From NCBI RefSeq assembly GCF_027596085.1, contig NC_072465.1:10340553-10404552 (forward strand): a DNA stretch of 64,000 nt, read 5' to 3'. Positions 51,149 through 63,625 of this stretch are shown one piece after another. The notes under the pieces are model-generated. The model searched no databases. It was not told the DNA's origin and was given only the letters and a program-made list of their open reading frames with translations. The DNA is from Anoplopoma fimbria (lineage: Eukaryota; Chordata; Actinopteri; Perciformes; Anoplopomatidae). Position numbers and translations under genes: made by a program. Each line of letters opens with the position of its first letter. Within the stretch, counting starts at the first letter, position 1.

Positions 51149-51466
51149 GTACCTGTTACCCGCTGCACAGCAGTGTTTCACCAACATGGAAAATACATTT
51201 ATCCTGCACATTGGTGTGCAGGCCCCTTGTACAGCCCCTTGTAGTCTGAGCTGCTCTAGTGGAGACGGCAAGTGAAGAAGAAACTAATAAACCTGCTTCA
51301 GAATAGGTACAAGAACTGAATATCAGGTCTGTTATTACATCTGGAATATTTGGAATTAATTCACCAATTTCCCTCTATCAACAGAGTAAACTTCCATGAT
51401 GACATAAGACTTAAGAATGAATGAATCATTGTTTCCATCGTGCTCTGAACCTCCTGTTCTAAAAAG

Positions 51467-52105
51467 TGAAGCCAATTCACAGGTGCCTTAAACTTACATT
51501 CTTTCTAATTGCCAGCAGGGGCGACTCCTCTGATTGTATAGAAGTCAATGAGAAAATGACTCTCCTTCTCACTTGATTTATTTCCTCAGTAAACATTGTA
51601 AACATGAGTTATGGTCTCAATCTCTAGTTTCAAGTCTTCTTCAATACAGCATGATGTTCATTTCAAATGATGGTCCATTTAGAGTCAAATAGACCATAAA
51701 GCAGAGTATGCTTTAGGGTGGGGCTACCTTGTGATTGACAGGTCGTTTGCGCAGCGTTGTCTGGTGTAGGAGTTATCTCAGTTTTTTTTTCTTAGAACAT
51801 CTTGTGTCACTTCTGACTGCATAAAAAAGCCAATATATGCTTTAAGGCGTGGCTCCCTTTCTTATGTAAGGTTGCTACCAAGGCGTTGTCTGGTCCTGGA
51901 GTTGTCAGTGTTTTCCTGTTAGATCTTTACCCCTTACAAGGTGTGTTTTTGGTTAATTAAAGTTAATTAATTAATAATTGTAAGATTTTTGTAAGCTATA
52001 AATTACTTATTCAACGTTCGTTTGTACTTAAGTCCACCCTGTCGTGTCACTTCTGGTTGCAAAAAGCCCAAAAAGATTTTGACTGCCAAAAACCAATATT
52101 ACAAT
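51467..52105 (-). repeat. Dispersed repeat family A, copy 4 (compound)
   Basis: A nearly full copy runs 51467-51836. A second, more diverged partial copy follows from ATATGCTTTAAGGCGTGGCT at 51836 to about 52105, ending in the same TGTCACTTCTGGTTGC motif. Confidence 0.8.
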
Positions 52106-54550
52106 GACCAAAATGCCAAAGTCAAGGATTCAAGAAACTGTCCACAAACCAATGCATGTTTGGAACAAGCCGAACTCTGATTTCTCTGATTTGCTACGTC
52201 AAATCAGAGAAAGAAAGCAAAATCTCCTTAAAATAATACCAAAAAAAGGAAAAGATTTAATACTCTGTTTTCCAATATCTTTCCTCAAGCTTTTTGTTTT
52301 TACCACAATTGGCAATTTGTTTAATGTTTTGCAGCTGTGAATAGCTTCTCCATTTTCTTTATGCATTTCAGAGTGTGACAATAGTTATTTTGTGTATACC
52401 TAATTCAGACTGTTTTTGAATGCAACAGAAAACCTAAATCCTGTTTAGAATTAGTGTGTAGTCCGGTGTCTTCAGAATAGATGTAACCTGGCTGCTAAAC
52501 TTACAAGATCCTGAAAGCCATGTTGATTTGGACCCTGGTCATCCTTCTTTTTTGATAACTTATTTACAACACATTTTCACTCCCAACTCTTCTAATACCT
52601 ACTCTTGGTCAGTAGCCCTGCACTCCAAACTGTGACACTCCAGGTTCCCCTCTATTGTCAGTTTTGCACATGTCATGGAAAGCATGTCAGTTTCGGCTCT
52701 TAACATGCAAAGTGTCTTTTCAAAATAAACTTCCAACATGGGTTTACTTAGTTTTTAGGTTCACTTATGCAACAAAACTACTCAGTTAGGTGTAAGAAAC
52801 AAAATGACTTGGTCATGCATTAAGTAGCTAAGTTACCTTACAAAACTATGGTAAAATAAATAAAAGCTGAGTTGGTATCACATGGGACATAAAAAGTAGT
52901 TTCCTGGTTGAAAGTCCTGTGTTGGTGTGAATGTTCCGACCTTTGGACTTTTTCAGTCTTTATACTACATAAGTTGCTCTTCCTGTCAAAAGGAGAAAGC
53001 TGGGTTCACATTGGAATGAGCTGAAATCATGGGTGCGTCTCATACAGATGCTAAAGGGTGCCTCGGTACATTGGTATCAGACGCTGAGGGCTACTGACCA
53101 AGCGGTGAGATATGACAAGTTGGGAGAGAGAACTGGTTGCAGTTTCTACTTGGACAAACAAAACATTTAGCCCTCTTCTGCCTCCTCAACAGATCTGCCG
53201 GCGGAGTATATTTACTGTAACTACCTTCTCGAATATGGAATTATTGTTGGGTTGAGCCATAGCTAATTCATCCTCATTGAAGTAAATGTCAGACGTAGAC
53301 TATTGGCCGAGTTTGATCTCCCAAAATAAGCCTAGATGCTCTAGCCTGATTGCTTGGGAGTCGCGTTACTATTCAAAGAAATGGGAAAAGATGTGTGCAA
53401 GCTGTGATAAATCAGGAACAGATGGCAGCACAGGCTGTTGTCTCTCTACCTCAAACTTTTCCTCTTTGGCCGACGCATCAAGTACATAATGCCAGTGACA
53501 TTTACATCAATGAGTTTTCAAACAGCTGAGGTCCATGAAAAACACGCCTCAATGCAAACGTATCCCAAAACCCATTAGTATCTGTTTCTATCTACAAAAA
53601 CGTGGTTGTTTAGTGAGCACCTCTGCATCTGTTCAGTGCACTCCCCTCTGAATATGTGAGCTGTGAGCCCCATTAGAAGGAATTTGTATGTTTTTTTATC
53701 AATGGCATCCAAGGTGTGATGGGTGAAATGAGACTTTAGGAAGATTACAGTATGACAACCCATCTGTTAGCGTGTTTGTCGGTCTTTGCTCTACTGTGCA
53801 ATTAGATCATTTTAGAAAAGAGAGAGAGCGTTGTTCAGCTGTTTGGTTAACATTGGGACCAGGCAAGCAGCATGGGGTTCAATATAAGTGGCTGTCCGTT
53901 AACGGGAATAGTTGCGTGTGATGGTGAGGTAAGGTTGGTCTCCTCTTCTCACTGCCTCAGCCTGTTATTTCATTCACGACATCAATGGAATTCCTCCTCA
54001 TCCCGCCCTTTAATGGGCCCCGCTCTAACCAGCGACTGCAGCTAATTTCCCTCAGCTTTAAAAGGGAAATTTGAATGATGTCATTCTGAAGTGGGAGTCA
54101 AATAACCCGCTGAAAGCTGTGAGAGGTTTAGGAGCAGCAAAAATTGTTCAAGCTCTCAGTCAGCATGTCTGTATAGCTCTCTTAAACACACTCTATCAGA
54201 ATGCACGTAGGATGCCTTTACTTTGCCAGTGTTTAAGGGATGAAAATATGGATGAGATGCACTGTAATTATTTCCATTGGGGGATATGTTTTCAGTCTTA
54301 TGACTCACTGCCTTTTAATTATAACAGGAAACATTTAATCGCTTTGCTCCTCCGGATTTAAAACCCAGGTAATGACTGTGAGAAATATGTACTGAAAACC
54401 CAAAACTGGGTCCATTAAGGCTGCAGTTTACTTTTGACCCTTGATGTAAAAGTGTGTCTATGATGAATTGACATTCATGCACAGCGCTGTTTGTTTTTTT
54501 GCGCAGTACAGTTAAGGCACTAAGCTCACCTTTCCATTATAACTGGTTGT

Positions 54551-54668
54551 TTGGGCAGCTGTGGCGTATTAGAGAGCAGGGTAGTTCTCCAATCAGAGGA
54601 TTGGCGGTTCGATACCCGGCTTCTGCAGTCCAAGACACTTAAACCCAAGTTGCTCCCGAAGGCTTTGC
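54551..54668 (+). mobile_element. tRNA-derived SINE, truncated
   Basis: TTGGGCAGCTGTGGCGTATT head, TAGAGAGC A-box-like stretch, GGCGGTTCGATACCC B box, then AAACCCAAGTTGCTCCCGAA. It stops abruptly where dispersed repeat A begins. Confidence 0.8.
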
Positions 54669-54900
54669 CAATGGTCTATTTGACTCGAAATGGACCATAA
54701 TTTACTAAATGAACATCATGCTGTATTGAAGAATACTTGAAACTAGAGATTTAAACCATAAACTCATGTTTACAATGTTTACTGAGGGAATAAATCAAGA
54801 GAGAAGTAGAGTCATTTTCTCATAGACTTCTATACAACCAGAGGAGTCGACATTAGAGAGAATGCAAGTTTAGGGCACTTCTGGATTGACTTCTCTTTTC
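54669..54900 (+). repeat. Dispersed repeat family A, copy 5
   Basis: TGGTCTATTTGACTCGAAAT to CAACCAGAGGAGTCG, same orientation as copies 1 and 3. Confidence 0.85.
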
Positions 54901-55467
54901 AGAAACACAGGTTGCCGTCTGGTCTAAACACACAGTGGATGTTCCAGTCCTGAACAGGCCTTTTTCTAACTTGACCTTTAATCCCACTTAATCATACAGT
55001 TTAGTAATGGCATGCCGCTTGTCTTTAGAAGTAACACCAGATCAGCTACTGAAGGTAGAAAGCAAATACTGTTTTTAGAGATGGTCTCCACTTAAATAAA
55101 GCCTAAATACATTGGATCTGCACATTTTGCACTTATGACGTCATTTGGAGTCAGAGTCTGAGCAGTAGTGGAGTTTTTTTATCCAGGTTGCGCCCACTAG
55201 CACTTACCTGAGCTTAAGTTCCAGACCACGAGTACCAGGGAACTAAGGAAACCTTTTATGGGTCTCTTTGCATTCCCTCAGCAAAGGAGAAGGTACAAAC
55301 TTAAGGTGTTCCGTGAATCTGGCTCCTGACCTTTGCTCTTGTTACCGGTGGTTTCTTGTAATGATTGTAATGTAGGAATTGAAACATTCTAAAAGGAGTA
55401 GTATGTGTTCGGGTTCATGAGATAAAGTGTAACAGGATAAACTGTTCACTCCTCTCACACCTTCCAG

Positions 55468-55677
55468 TCTCGGACAGCAAGTTCCACAAGGAGGCCTTCT
55501 CGATCGGCGCCAAGGATGAAGCCGCCAACGCAGTGGAGGAGCATGAGGACGTGGACGAGTGTCGGCTCTACCAGGGCCAGCTGTGCCAGCACACGTGCAG
55601 CAACGTGTGGGGCTCCTACCACTGTGGCTGCAACCGGGGCTACATCCTGCAGCAGGACGGACACTCCTGCACACCAG
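55468..55677 (+). CDS. fbln2: Fibulin-2, exon 6: linker and calcium-binding EGF module 1
   Basis: Enters in phase 1 (VSDSKFHKEAFSIGAKDEAA, an acidic linker) and encodes DVDECRLYQGQLCQHTCSNV, WGSYHCGCNRGYILQQDG, HSCTPG. The DVDEC start and CSNVWGSYHC core carry the Asp/Glu and Asn plus aromatic residues of calcium-binding EGF modules. Six cysteines are present. Donor is CCAG/GTGCCG, weak beyond the GT. Phase 1-1 flanking is typical of EGF exons. Confidence 0.94.
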
Positions 55678-57624
55678 GTGCCGTAACTCATCCCGGAAGC
55701 GTAACTCACACATGAACAGCGAGCAGTCCTCTTCTTCACTGTTTTTATGGGATTCTGCACTCAATGATAGAATCCAGGCGGCTGCACATTTTAAACATTT
55801 CACTAATTAATCATTTAAGGGTACCCCAGGGATTTTGGATGGCACTTGCATAAAGTTGGGGGACTCCCAAGAGACAATTTCTTTTAAATTGATCAAAATT
55901 GAAGCAACAGAGGCTGAGATATCCTCCTATTTTCCTTAATGAAACTCAATATAACCCAGAACCCTGTCATTTAGTTTACATTTGACAGTATTTTACATTA
56001 ACCTATTTCAAGATGATATAAACAATTTTGTCCAAACTAAACAGAAGAGAAAGTATAAAGAAACAGAGGTTTGATAAACAAGCTTTTTCCCTTTTAAGGA
56101 CGTTTGTATAATGCACTTCTGCACTGATTGTAGAATTTTCACTATGCAGGACTGCATGAGGGTGTACTGATTACCAGGGTCTGGATGAACACCATGGATG
56201 TGCGGTCAGGCACAGTGGTACACCAGGAGAATCCATTTAGACTGATTTATTGTAGGTAGTTTGCAGGGCAGATGAGGCTGGCACAATCTTTGCTGGTTTT
56301 GTATATTTACTCAGGAACTGATTGAGTCCAGTAGAGAGCCCAGGGTTCTGCTGCATGTCGGGGCAAAAGGAAAAGGCTCACACCTGAACTTAATCCCCCT
56401 TTAAAGGCTCTAATCAAGCCAGGCCCCTCCCACTTCCTGCTCTTCCTCAGACAGCTCTGCCTCCAGATCTGCTGTTTACAACACTGATTACCTTATAGAC
56501 TATGAGTAGTTAAGCTAGTGAAGCTACCAAAAAGAAGCCTACAAACGCTTTGACCGTCTCCTTCGGTCACATGACGATCACCTGCAGGTCAGGGCTTTGA
56601 AGCAAATTTAACATAGCGTCCAAACGTGAAATTTACAACTTCCAGGGCCGTCACTTGATGTTATGGGGAAAACATTGGAAAAAGGACGTCTGTAAATCAG
56701 CGGGTATGCTTTTGCAGTAGATCAACTTCCCAGTACGAACACTGAACAGAATCGATCTTATTTAAATTGTTAGGTCATAAAATTGGTAAAATGCACTAAT
56801 GGCCTAATATAAAAGTTATTCTCTTTTCCAAGACCAATGCTAGTGTACTTGCTTCATGGGCCCCGTTGATCGGAAGCAGTGCAGAAGATCCTTGTAAATT
56901 CCTACTTGGAAGTCATACTTAATGCTTCATGCACCACTGAGCAACTTTCATAGGAAGGAACGAGGCCCTGTCTCCAACGCTGTATCAAGTTCTCTTTATA
57001 AACCATGCAAAATACACATTTCTAGTAGACAAACCCAACCATGATTGTGTTGCTATGAGGAAAAATAGGTCACATCACTTAGAGTTCCCACTAATTTTTA
57101 CATGCTGTTCATGATGCCTCCTATTTGACCTTGTGTTCCTTAGGTTTTACTAACAATTCACACATGAGAATGAGGGAATGAACAATAAAATTTTAAGTAT
57201 TTTACTTCCAATAAAAGATTAAAAACAGGAATCTGAACTTTTATGGTATGTGTATCCACGGCTGTTAATACTGTGATTACCCTGTGGTTAAACCAACAAC
57301 AGATTTCCCCATCATACTTATGGCACTTGAGCAAAAGCCTCTTAAACAGGCTCATCAAAATTCTCCACAACCTCAAATGTGAGATAACTCATTCACAGAC
57401 CTCTCCGTGCTCTATAAAAGAGTTTAATAGCAAAGACATACGGCCTGGGCCCAATTATGTCCTGTCATTAGGAAATAGATATCATGCGGTATATAACCCT
57501 TTTTAAAATTGGTTTCGTTCATTCGTTCCGCAATTCAATTAATTTGAAGACATGGAGTCATTTCCTTCATCTAGTTTAAGTTTAACCCTTCAGTGCTCTT
57601 CCTGGTCTCTGTTTCCCTGTGCAG
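55678..57624 (+). other. fbln2: fbln2 intron 6
   Basis: About 1.9 kb with no repeat or gene recognised. Acceptor TCTGTTTCCCTGTGCAG is strong. Confidence 0.8.
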
Positions 57625-57738
57625 TGAGTCCCGACGAGGACAACGGAGTCCCAGAGTACGGTCCCGCTGTGGTCCCAACACAAGCTGCTGCATCCGGTGC
57701 AACCACGGCCGGCCCCGCCCGCCTTGACCCATGCTCAG
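57625..57738 (+). CDS. fbln2: Fibulin-2, exon 7: linker between EGF modules
   Basis: Phase 1 exon encoding VSPDEDNGVPEYGPAVVPTQ, then an Ala/Thr/Gly-rich stretch ending RLDPCSG. It has one cysteine, in DPC, which supplies the first cysteine of the EGF-like module completed by exon 8. Human fibulin-2 has a comparable Pro-rich linker before its CKDNGPC module. Weakly conserved in sequence but in frame and well spliced. Confidence 0.85.
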
Positions 57739-60700
57739 GTAACGCCCACATCACACATTCAAACTTTTCAGCATAGACTGCTCAAAGGCAATAAAGAGGA
57801 GACAATTGATTCTGTCATTGTAGCAAGCCAATGGGCGTCCTTGGATGCTCTGTTGCCCTTTTGTGCAGGTAAAAAAAAAACACACCTTATGTTCTTGGAT
57901 GACTTCATAAATTGTCTTAGTTTCCCCTTCAAGCATTTCCTGTCTGACTTCATTCATGGTTATTTTCAATCAACTTCAATAAAGACCATCTTGTGTGAAA
58001 TATTGCCTGATTATATTATTATATATTATAATATTATTATTATATTATTATTATTATTGATTATATGTAGTTCAATTAATAACTTTATTTGTTGCCCACC
58101 TTTACCAACTTATAAACCTATTCTAAAATATACCTACTATACTATACTACTTAGCTATAGTTACCAATCCAGATATTATAGTCAACTTGGAAACTTAAAG
58201 GCACTAGCCATGTATAAAAAAAAAAAAAAAAAATTCCAGTTTGTTATTTTCATGGCCTAGGGAAGTCCATCAATATATGTGGACATGAGCTACTCTCTCT
58301 CAAAACCAGAAACCAGTGAAGGAGGTCTCAAACAGGAGCTGCTTCAAAGACAATGAATGGGAGACAGATTTTGTCTAGTTCATTTCTTACACCCAAATGA
58401 GATATATTCTGTTGTGGTGTTGTCAGTTTTAAAACAGAAAATGCTGCACAGAACATTCCACCTGGGTGCTCTCAGTGTCAGAAGACATCAACATTTTTAA
58501 CTTTCAGCACTCTAGTTTTTGGATTTGGGTGAGCGTCGATCATGTTCGCCTTGGTCAAGCCCTACACCCCTGCCCGACCACTTCGCTCTGCTGCCTCGGG
58601 GCGATTGGTGCCCCGTCGCTCAGAGGTCCCTGCGGCCGATCCACCCGGTCACAGCTTTTTTCTGTCCTGGCCCCTCAGTGGTGGAATGAACTCCCCACTG
58701 ACGTCAGGACAGCAGAGTCGCTGCCCATCTTTAGGCGCAGGCTGAAAACTCACCTCTTCAAGAAGTACTACCCTGAGCCTTCCTCGTAGCACTTATTGCA
58801 CTCGTATTAGTTGCTGCACTTACTGTATTCGTATCAGTTCGCTGCACTTATTGAATTTGTATTTGTTTACTGCACTTATCCTATTCGTAGTAGTTTGTAG
58901 CACTTACTATATTCGGATTAGTCTGTTGCAATTATTGTTTTCGTAGTAATCTGCCTCTGCACTATACTTTTGCTCTGGCTTATGCTTTGAGATGCTTGTT
59001 TACGAAAGGAGATGCACTTATGACTTCTGGTGACTAGTAGTTCTCTTGAATACCTATGTTGAATACACTTCCTGTAAGTCGCTTTGGATAAAAGCGTCTG
59101 CTAAATGACTGTAATGTAATGTAATGTAATGTTCACTGATTTTTTTTGGACTGTCTTAGACCATAGGAATAACAAGTACATTTTCCCCTTTAAAGGCTCT
59201 AAAATTGTTTAAAATATAAGAAATGGTCTGTCAAGCTTTTTATTTAGCCTGCATGGTTCATTTATAATGCTAATAATGCAAAATATTAAAATTGCAGATA
59301 AAAACAAACTTTAAACTTCAGGCTTTTTGATGACCCCCCCCCCAACATCAGGGCTCTTGGTACTTAGTTCCACTACTCCCCTCACTGCTATGCCTCTGAT
59401 TAAATGTATTATTGTCACAGATGCAGTTTGATCTTGTATGAAAATTGCATGTCTAATCTCAGCTGGTATATTCAGATAAGATATCCAGCACAGTGTGCCT
59501 TCTAATGCCAGGTATGAATATATATCCCTGCAGTATACATGACTTTAAATTGTAAAATGTTAAAATGAGTGAATGTCCAATCCATGTTATTTGTCCTTAT
59601 TGGAAATGATAGGCGGCTTCTTCATGAGCATATATGCAACAAAATTGCATTACCAGCTGTTTAAAGGTATCTGGAAGAAGAGAGGGGTTTCCTTAATACA
59701 TTACTGTAGGAACATGACGCATGATTCTGGGCTCTGATATTCCCTTCCTGCTTTGGGACTCTTCTCCCCTCAGGCTGAACAGAGGCTCCAAATGAGGCAG
59801 AGGTGGTTCCATCCTGATCATGTGTTCACACCGTCATGGACCTTGTAGGGTCAATGTGCTGAATTGTGGCCAAATTGTTACCGAGATAGTCAGCAGTGTC
59901 CATACTGTGAATCCCTGGATATTGAACGTCATCTGTAGTGGTCCCAGTTATATTTGTGCCTAAAGTGTAATGACGTAGCATATCGCATGATGTGGTTGGC
60001 CTATGTTTCGGACTGAGAATATGACCACAGTTACTGATATCTTATGAAACAATTGGATTTGACTGCCAAAATATTATTTTTCACAAATGTCCATCTCCAC
60101 CTGTTTTTGAAGCATTTCAAAATGAATTGATAAAATAATTGTATTTTAAGTAATCCCCTATCACACACTATAAAAAGCCACTTTCACAAGATAGCCTATC
60201 CTTTTTTTAATAATTGAATTTGATAATTTAAATTATTTGCGTTGATAAGTTTTCTTACTTGCCGGTTACGTTCTCAGCTTTCTGTTTGACCTTTTGTATT
60301 CAATAAAGAGGGAAAGGAGTTGATTCATACAAAAAAAAACACCATCTTTACATTTCAAAGGTGCAAACAGACACACACTGGAGTTGTAGTCTCAGTGCAA
60401 GAAGGCTTTCAGGCACACATGATCATAAACACCAGCTGACCATCTAAAGCTATATTATAGCGTCAACGCCATGTTCCATATCTTTTTATTATTATGTTTT
60501 TATTCAGTCTGGCTCCAGAGAGTGTTATATTTAAGGCAGTGAAGGGCTCAAGCAGTCTCTGGTGTCTCAGCCTCTAACCTCCTGTCCAGAGCCCAGTAAT
60601 CAGGACGCATCTGCTTAAAGAATCAGCTCTGCTTTTCATTGAATCAATGAGACGGGCTGACGTGATGTGTGTCTCAAATGTCGCCGATTTCCCCCGAGGT

Positions 60701-61256
60701 GAATAACTCCCTTGTGAACAGAAGTAAAAAACGGGGCCAATTGCGTTCTCTTATAAAATACTCAGACACAGTTGATCTGCTGCAGCTTTGTGAGCCAAAT
60801 CTTGATCGAGTCAGGAGGATATCAGCAGGCCAAACCCTTGAGTCTCTACTCCAGGCTCCAACCAAAAGCCCTGTTCCTCCTTCAAAGAGTCTCTGATTGT
60901 TAGTTTTAGAATATGCTGATCGATGTATCGAGCAGCCTTTTGACTCTCAAGCAGGGAATTTTGGTGAGAAATCGTTGGGGAACAGTTCCTTGCCAACGCC
61001 TCTTAGAGCTATTGGGCTGTTAAATAGTGAGAATTGATTCTGTTGGGTGGAATGCGGGGGCTCATAAGAGGCTCCTTCCTTCAGGGAGTGACGGGGGTGT
61101 GAAGGTGGGGTCCATTGGAATCTCCAGGGAGCAAGACATCACAGCAACGAATTACAAAGACAGCAGACCAACAGCTATGATTTTATGTCCTGTCCTGCAT
61201 ACAATCCAGACATGATTGCAATCATGCAGCTCACATTATTTTGCCCTGTCTTTCAG
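57739..61256 (+). other. fbln2: fbln2 intron 7
   Basis: About 3.5 kb. Contains A+T-rich (TTA)n sequence at 58015-58060, a poly-A run near 58217-58233 and a LINE 3' end at 58540-59131. Nothing recognised in 59135-61256. Confidence 0.8.
58540..59131 (+). mobile_element. LINE 3' end (L2/CR1-like)
   Basis: The coding end reads ALVKPYTPARPLRSAASGRL in one frame and, after a frameshift, LAPQWWNELPTDVRTAESLP and FRRRLKTHLFKKYYPEPSS in another, stopping at 58787. This is the C-terminus typical of fish L2-type LINEs. The 3'UTR has repeated GCACTTATTGTATTCGTA-like units and ends TCGCTTTGGATAAAAGCGTC, then a (TGTAA)n tail. Confidence 0.88.
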
Positions 61257-61358
61257 AAAACGGTCCCTGCAGTCAGCAGTGCACGGAGGAGGCAGGACGG
61301 GCCCACTGCTCCTGCTTCCCAGGCTTCTCGCTGAAGACGGACAGACGCACGTGTGAAG
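61257..61358 (+). CDS. fbln2: Fibulin-2, exon 8: EGF-like module 2
   Basis: Phase 1 exon: ENGPCSQQCTEEAGRAHCSC, FPGFSLKTDRRTCEG, donor GAAG/GTAAGG. With the DPC of exon 7 it makes six cysteines. It lacks the DxDEC and Asn of calcium-binding modules, as does the matching CKDNGPC..CSCFPGY module of mammalian fibulin-2. It is the last exon in the window. Confidence 0.93.
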
Positions 61359-61954
61359 GTAAGGGCTGCTGCTCCTACTCCTCCTGGGATCATCCACAGT
61401 ATTCAGAGCGCTGTATCCATTAGGCTGTTGTTTGTTGCCTTGTGTTAAGCCTGCCTGAAAGATGGAGCAAACCAAACCAACACTGTGAACAATACCACTC
61501 ACTGCTGTGTAAATGAACAACACATACGGCCATGACAGCAGAAAGAAAGGTGCAATTGAGCAGTTAGTCCAGACACCTTTTAATTGGACGCACTCACTGA
61601 TGAAGGAGGAGAATGAAAGTCCTGTGATTCTAAACAATGCATCGACTGATTGGGCTCCCACTTCCTGGTGGTGGAACACTGTTCCTTGGAGCATTATTCA
61701 ACCATGAGCAATTACTCTGTGGCAGCTACACAGAGCATCTTACCTGCTAGCCTTCAATTCACAAAGTTCTGCACGAAAAAACTTGGCACAACAGTTGAGG
61801 GTCAGAATTAACAACTGCAGTTTGTTGTAATTTAAATGACCAAAATATGTAGCGTGCTCTTCCCGGTGCACAAGAAACAAATGGTAACACAATTATTTGT
61901 GTCATATCTGCTCATTATAAACCAACACTGTAATATAATGCCTAGAATATGGAC

Positions 61955-62110
61955 ATTGGCAGCGGCCTGTCAATCATAATAATCCCACCCTAAAACAAAC
62001 TCCTACTCCAAACTCGAAATGTTTACTGAGGTAAAAAATTGAAAAATATAAAAATTCTGCAACCGGAGGAGTTGCTGACCAGCATTCTTTCTACTGACTG
62101 CTGGTCAGTG
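61955..62110 (+). repeat. Possible degenerate copy of dispersed repeat A
   Basis: CCTGTCAATCATAATAATCC, then CCCACCCTAAAACA, AATGTTTACTGAGG and TGCTGACCAGCATTCTTTCT echo the family landmarks, with heavy divergence. Confidence 0.45.
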
Positions 62111-62285
62111 TTTTCTTTGTGATTTAAAAAAAAAGATGTATAGGCCAACTCTGGTATTTTACAGCGCGTTAAGTGTTGCTTGTGCAAATCCTTTCTTACA
62201 CCATAAATGGACAGTTAGGGGGTGAGTGATATTAACATGAAAATAGTTACCATGAATACTTATTTTTTCTCCGATCATGTGCAGC

Positions 62286-62836
62286 TTAAACAGGCCCTAT
62301 TATGCTATTTTCCGGGTGCATATTTTTATCTTTACAGTTACAACATGTTTACATGCGTTAATGCTCATAATCCGCCTTGTTTTTCTCATCCTGGCTGTCC
62401 TGCAGCGCCTCTTCTCACCCTCTCTATGAAACGTTCCGTTGTAGCGCTTGCTCCTCCCTCCAGAAAGCAAAGTCAGCCCTGATTGGTCAGCTAGCCCGCT
62501 CTGTTGTGATTGTTCAATGTTTCACATTTCAAAAAGCTCTTCCTCCGGAGCTTCAGCTCCGTCTCTCTCTTTTGTTGTTTGAGGGAGTGCCAAACTAGCA
62601 GGACGGAGTTTTACATCACTTCTGTAACATTGTGACCTCATAAAGTTACGGAAGTGTAGGAAAGAATTAAATTGAGCTGTTTCAGGCAGCTCAGGAGCTT
62701 CTGAGGGGGAGGGTAACTCCTTTTAGGTTTGGACTTCAGGTTTTTACACTCTACGGACCTTTTACATGTAAAAAAAATATATATAACACACTAAAGAAGA
62801 GGGAAAAAGTGGAAAAGCATAATAGGGCCACTTTAA
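62286..62836. mobile_element. MITE with TTAA ends, second family
   Basis: Inverted termini TTAAACAGGCCCTATTATGC (62286) and the reverse complement of TTAAAGTGGCCCTATTATGC (ending 62836), each starting with TTAA. About 550 bp, non-coding. A TTAA target suggests piggyBac-type mobilisation. The interior differs from the element at 12524-12893. Confidence 0.85.
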
Positions 62837-63469
62837 ATAATGAAGGCCTGCAATAGAAACTTGGATTTCCCCACACTTGTGATGGTGAACGTATACAGTG
62901 GAAGTGCAGCCCTGGCTGAGTTTATTTAATCTGTCTGTCAGGCAGCAGACGGTGCAGTACCTCTGGATGCATGAGCACCACATGAGAGTTAGTGCTTCCC
63001 CCTCCGATTTCACTCCATTCAGTGAGCGGAGTGAGGGCTCAAAGTGTTCCCACATGGTGAAGATGTGGGTGGGCAATTTTTGGTTTAGCCTGGAATTGAA
63101 CAAAGCAAAAAGTACTGCGAGGTGTGGGATTGTATTTGAGGTTAAAAGAGATGTTAAGTACACTGAAGAAAACTATGGAGTACTTGTTTGAGTGTGAAAC
63201 AATGTGAGGCATTAACACCTAGGATGTTTGCAGAAGAGTAATCTGACATCTGTTTAGTAAATGCAAGCACTTCTATCGAAATGTTGACGAGATTAATCCA
63301 ATATCAAGACTGCGTGATATTTTAATCCACGTTTACAGGGTAAATAAAGACGCTTGTTTTTTCTTTCTATGGTGCGTTCAGCTGTCGATGCAGTTGTTCC
63401 CATAGAGATGCTTGCTGTGTGTCAACCTGGATGGGATGTGAGATGAGGGCTTTAAACACAAACTGAACT

Positions 63470-63625
63470 GGGGGGGGGGCTACCTTGTGATTGACAGGTT
63501 GCCAACAAACCAGTCAACCACTGTTGAATATGGTCACTTCCGTTCACTGGTTGCAAAAAAAACAAGATATCGTTGACCAAAATCCAAGATGGCGATGACC
63601 ACTTCTTATATATAGTATATGTATG
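63470..63625 (-). repeat. Dispersed repeat family A, copy 6, truncated
   Basis: GGGGCTACCTTGTGATTGAC, TGGTCACTTCCGTTCACTGG and AAGATGGCGATGACCACTTC match one end of the family. Confidence 0.8.

Larger units (their letters stand above)
51149..55467 (+). other. fbln2: fbln2 intron 5
   Basis: About 4.3 kb. It carries two copies of dispersed repeat A and a SINE; 52106-54550 and 54901-55467 hold nothing I recognise apart from a perfect TGACGTCA (CRE-type) octamer at 55136-55143. Confidence 0.8.

Noticed and set aside
62898..63191. Possible next fbln2 exon
   Set aside because: The frame has no EGF cysteine pattern or DxDEC motif and no suitable flanking AG/GT pair.
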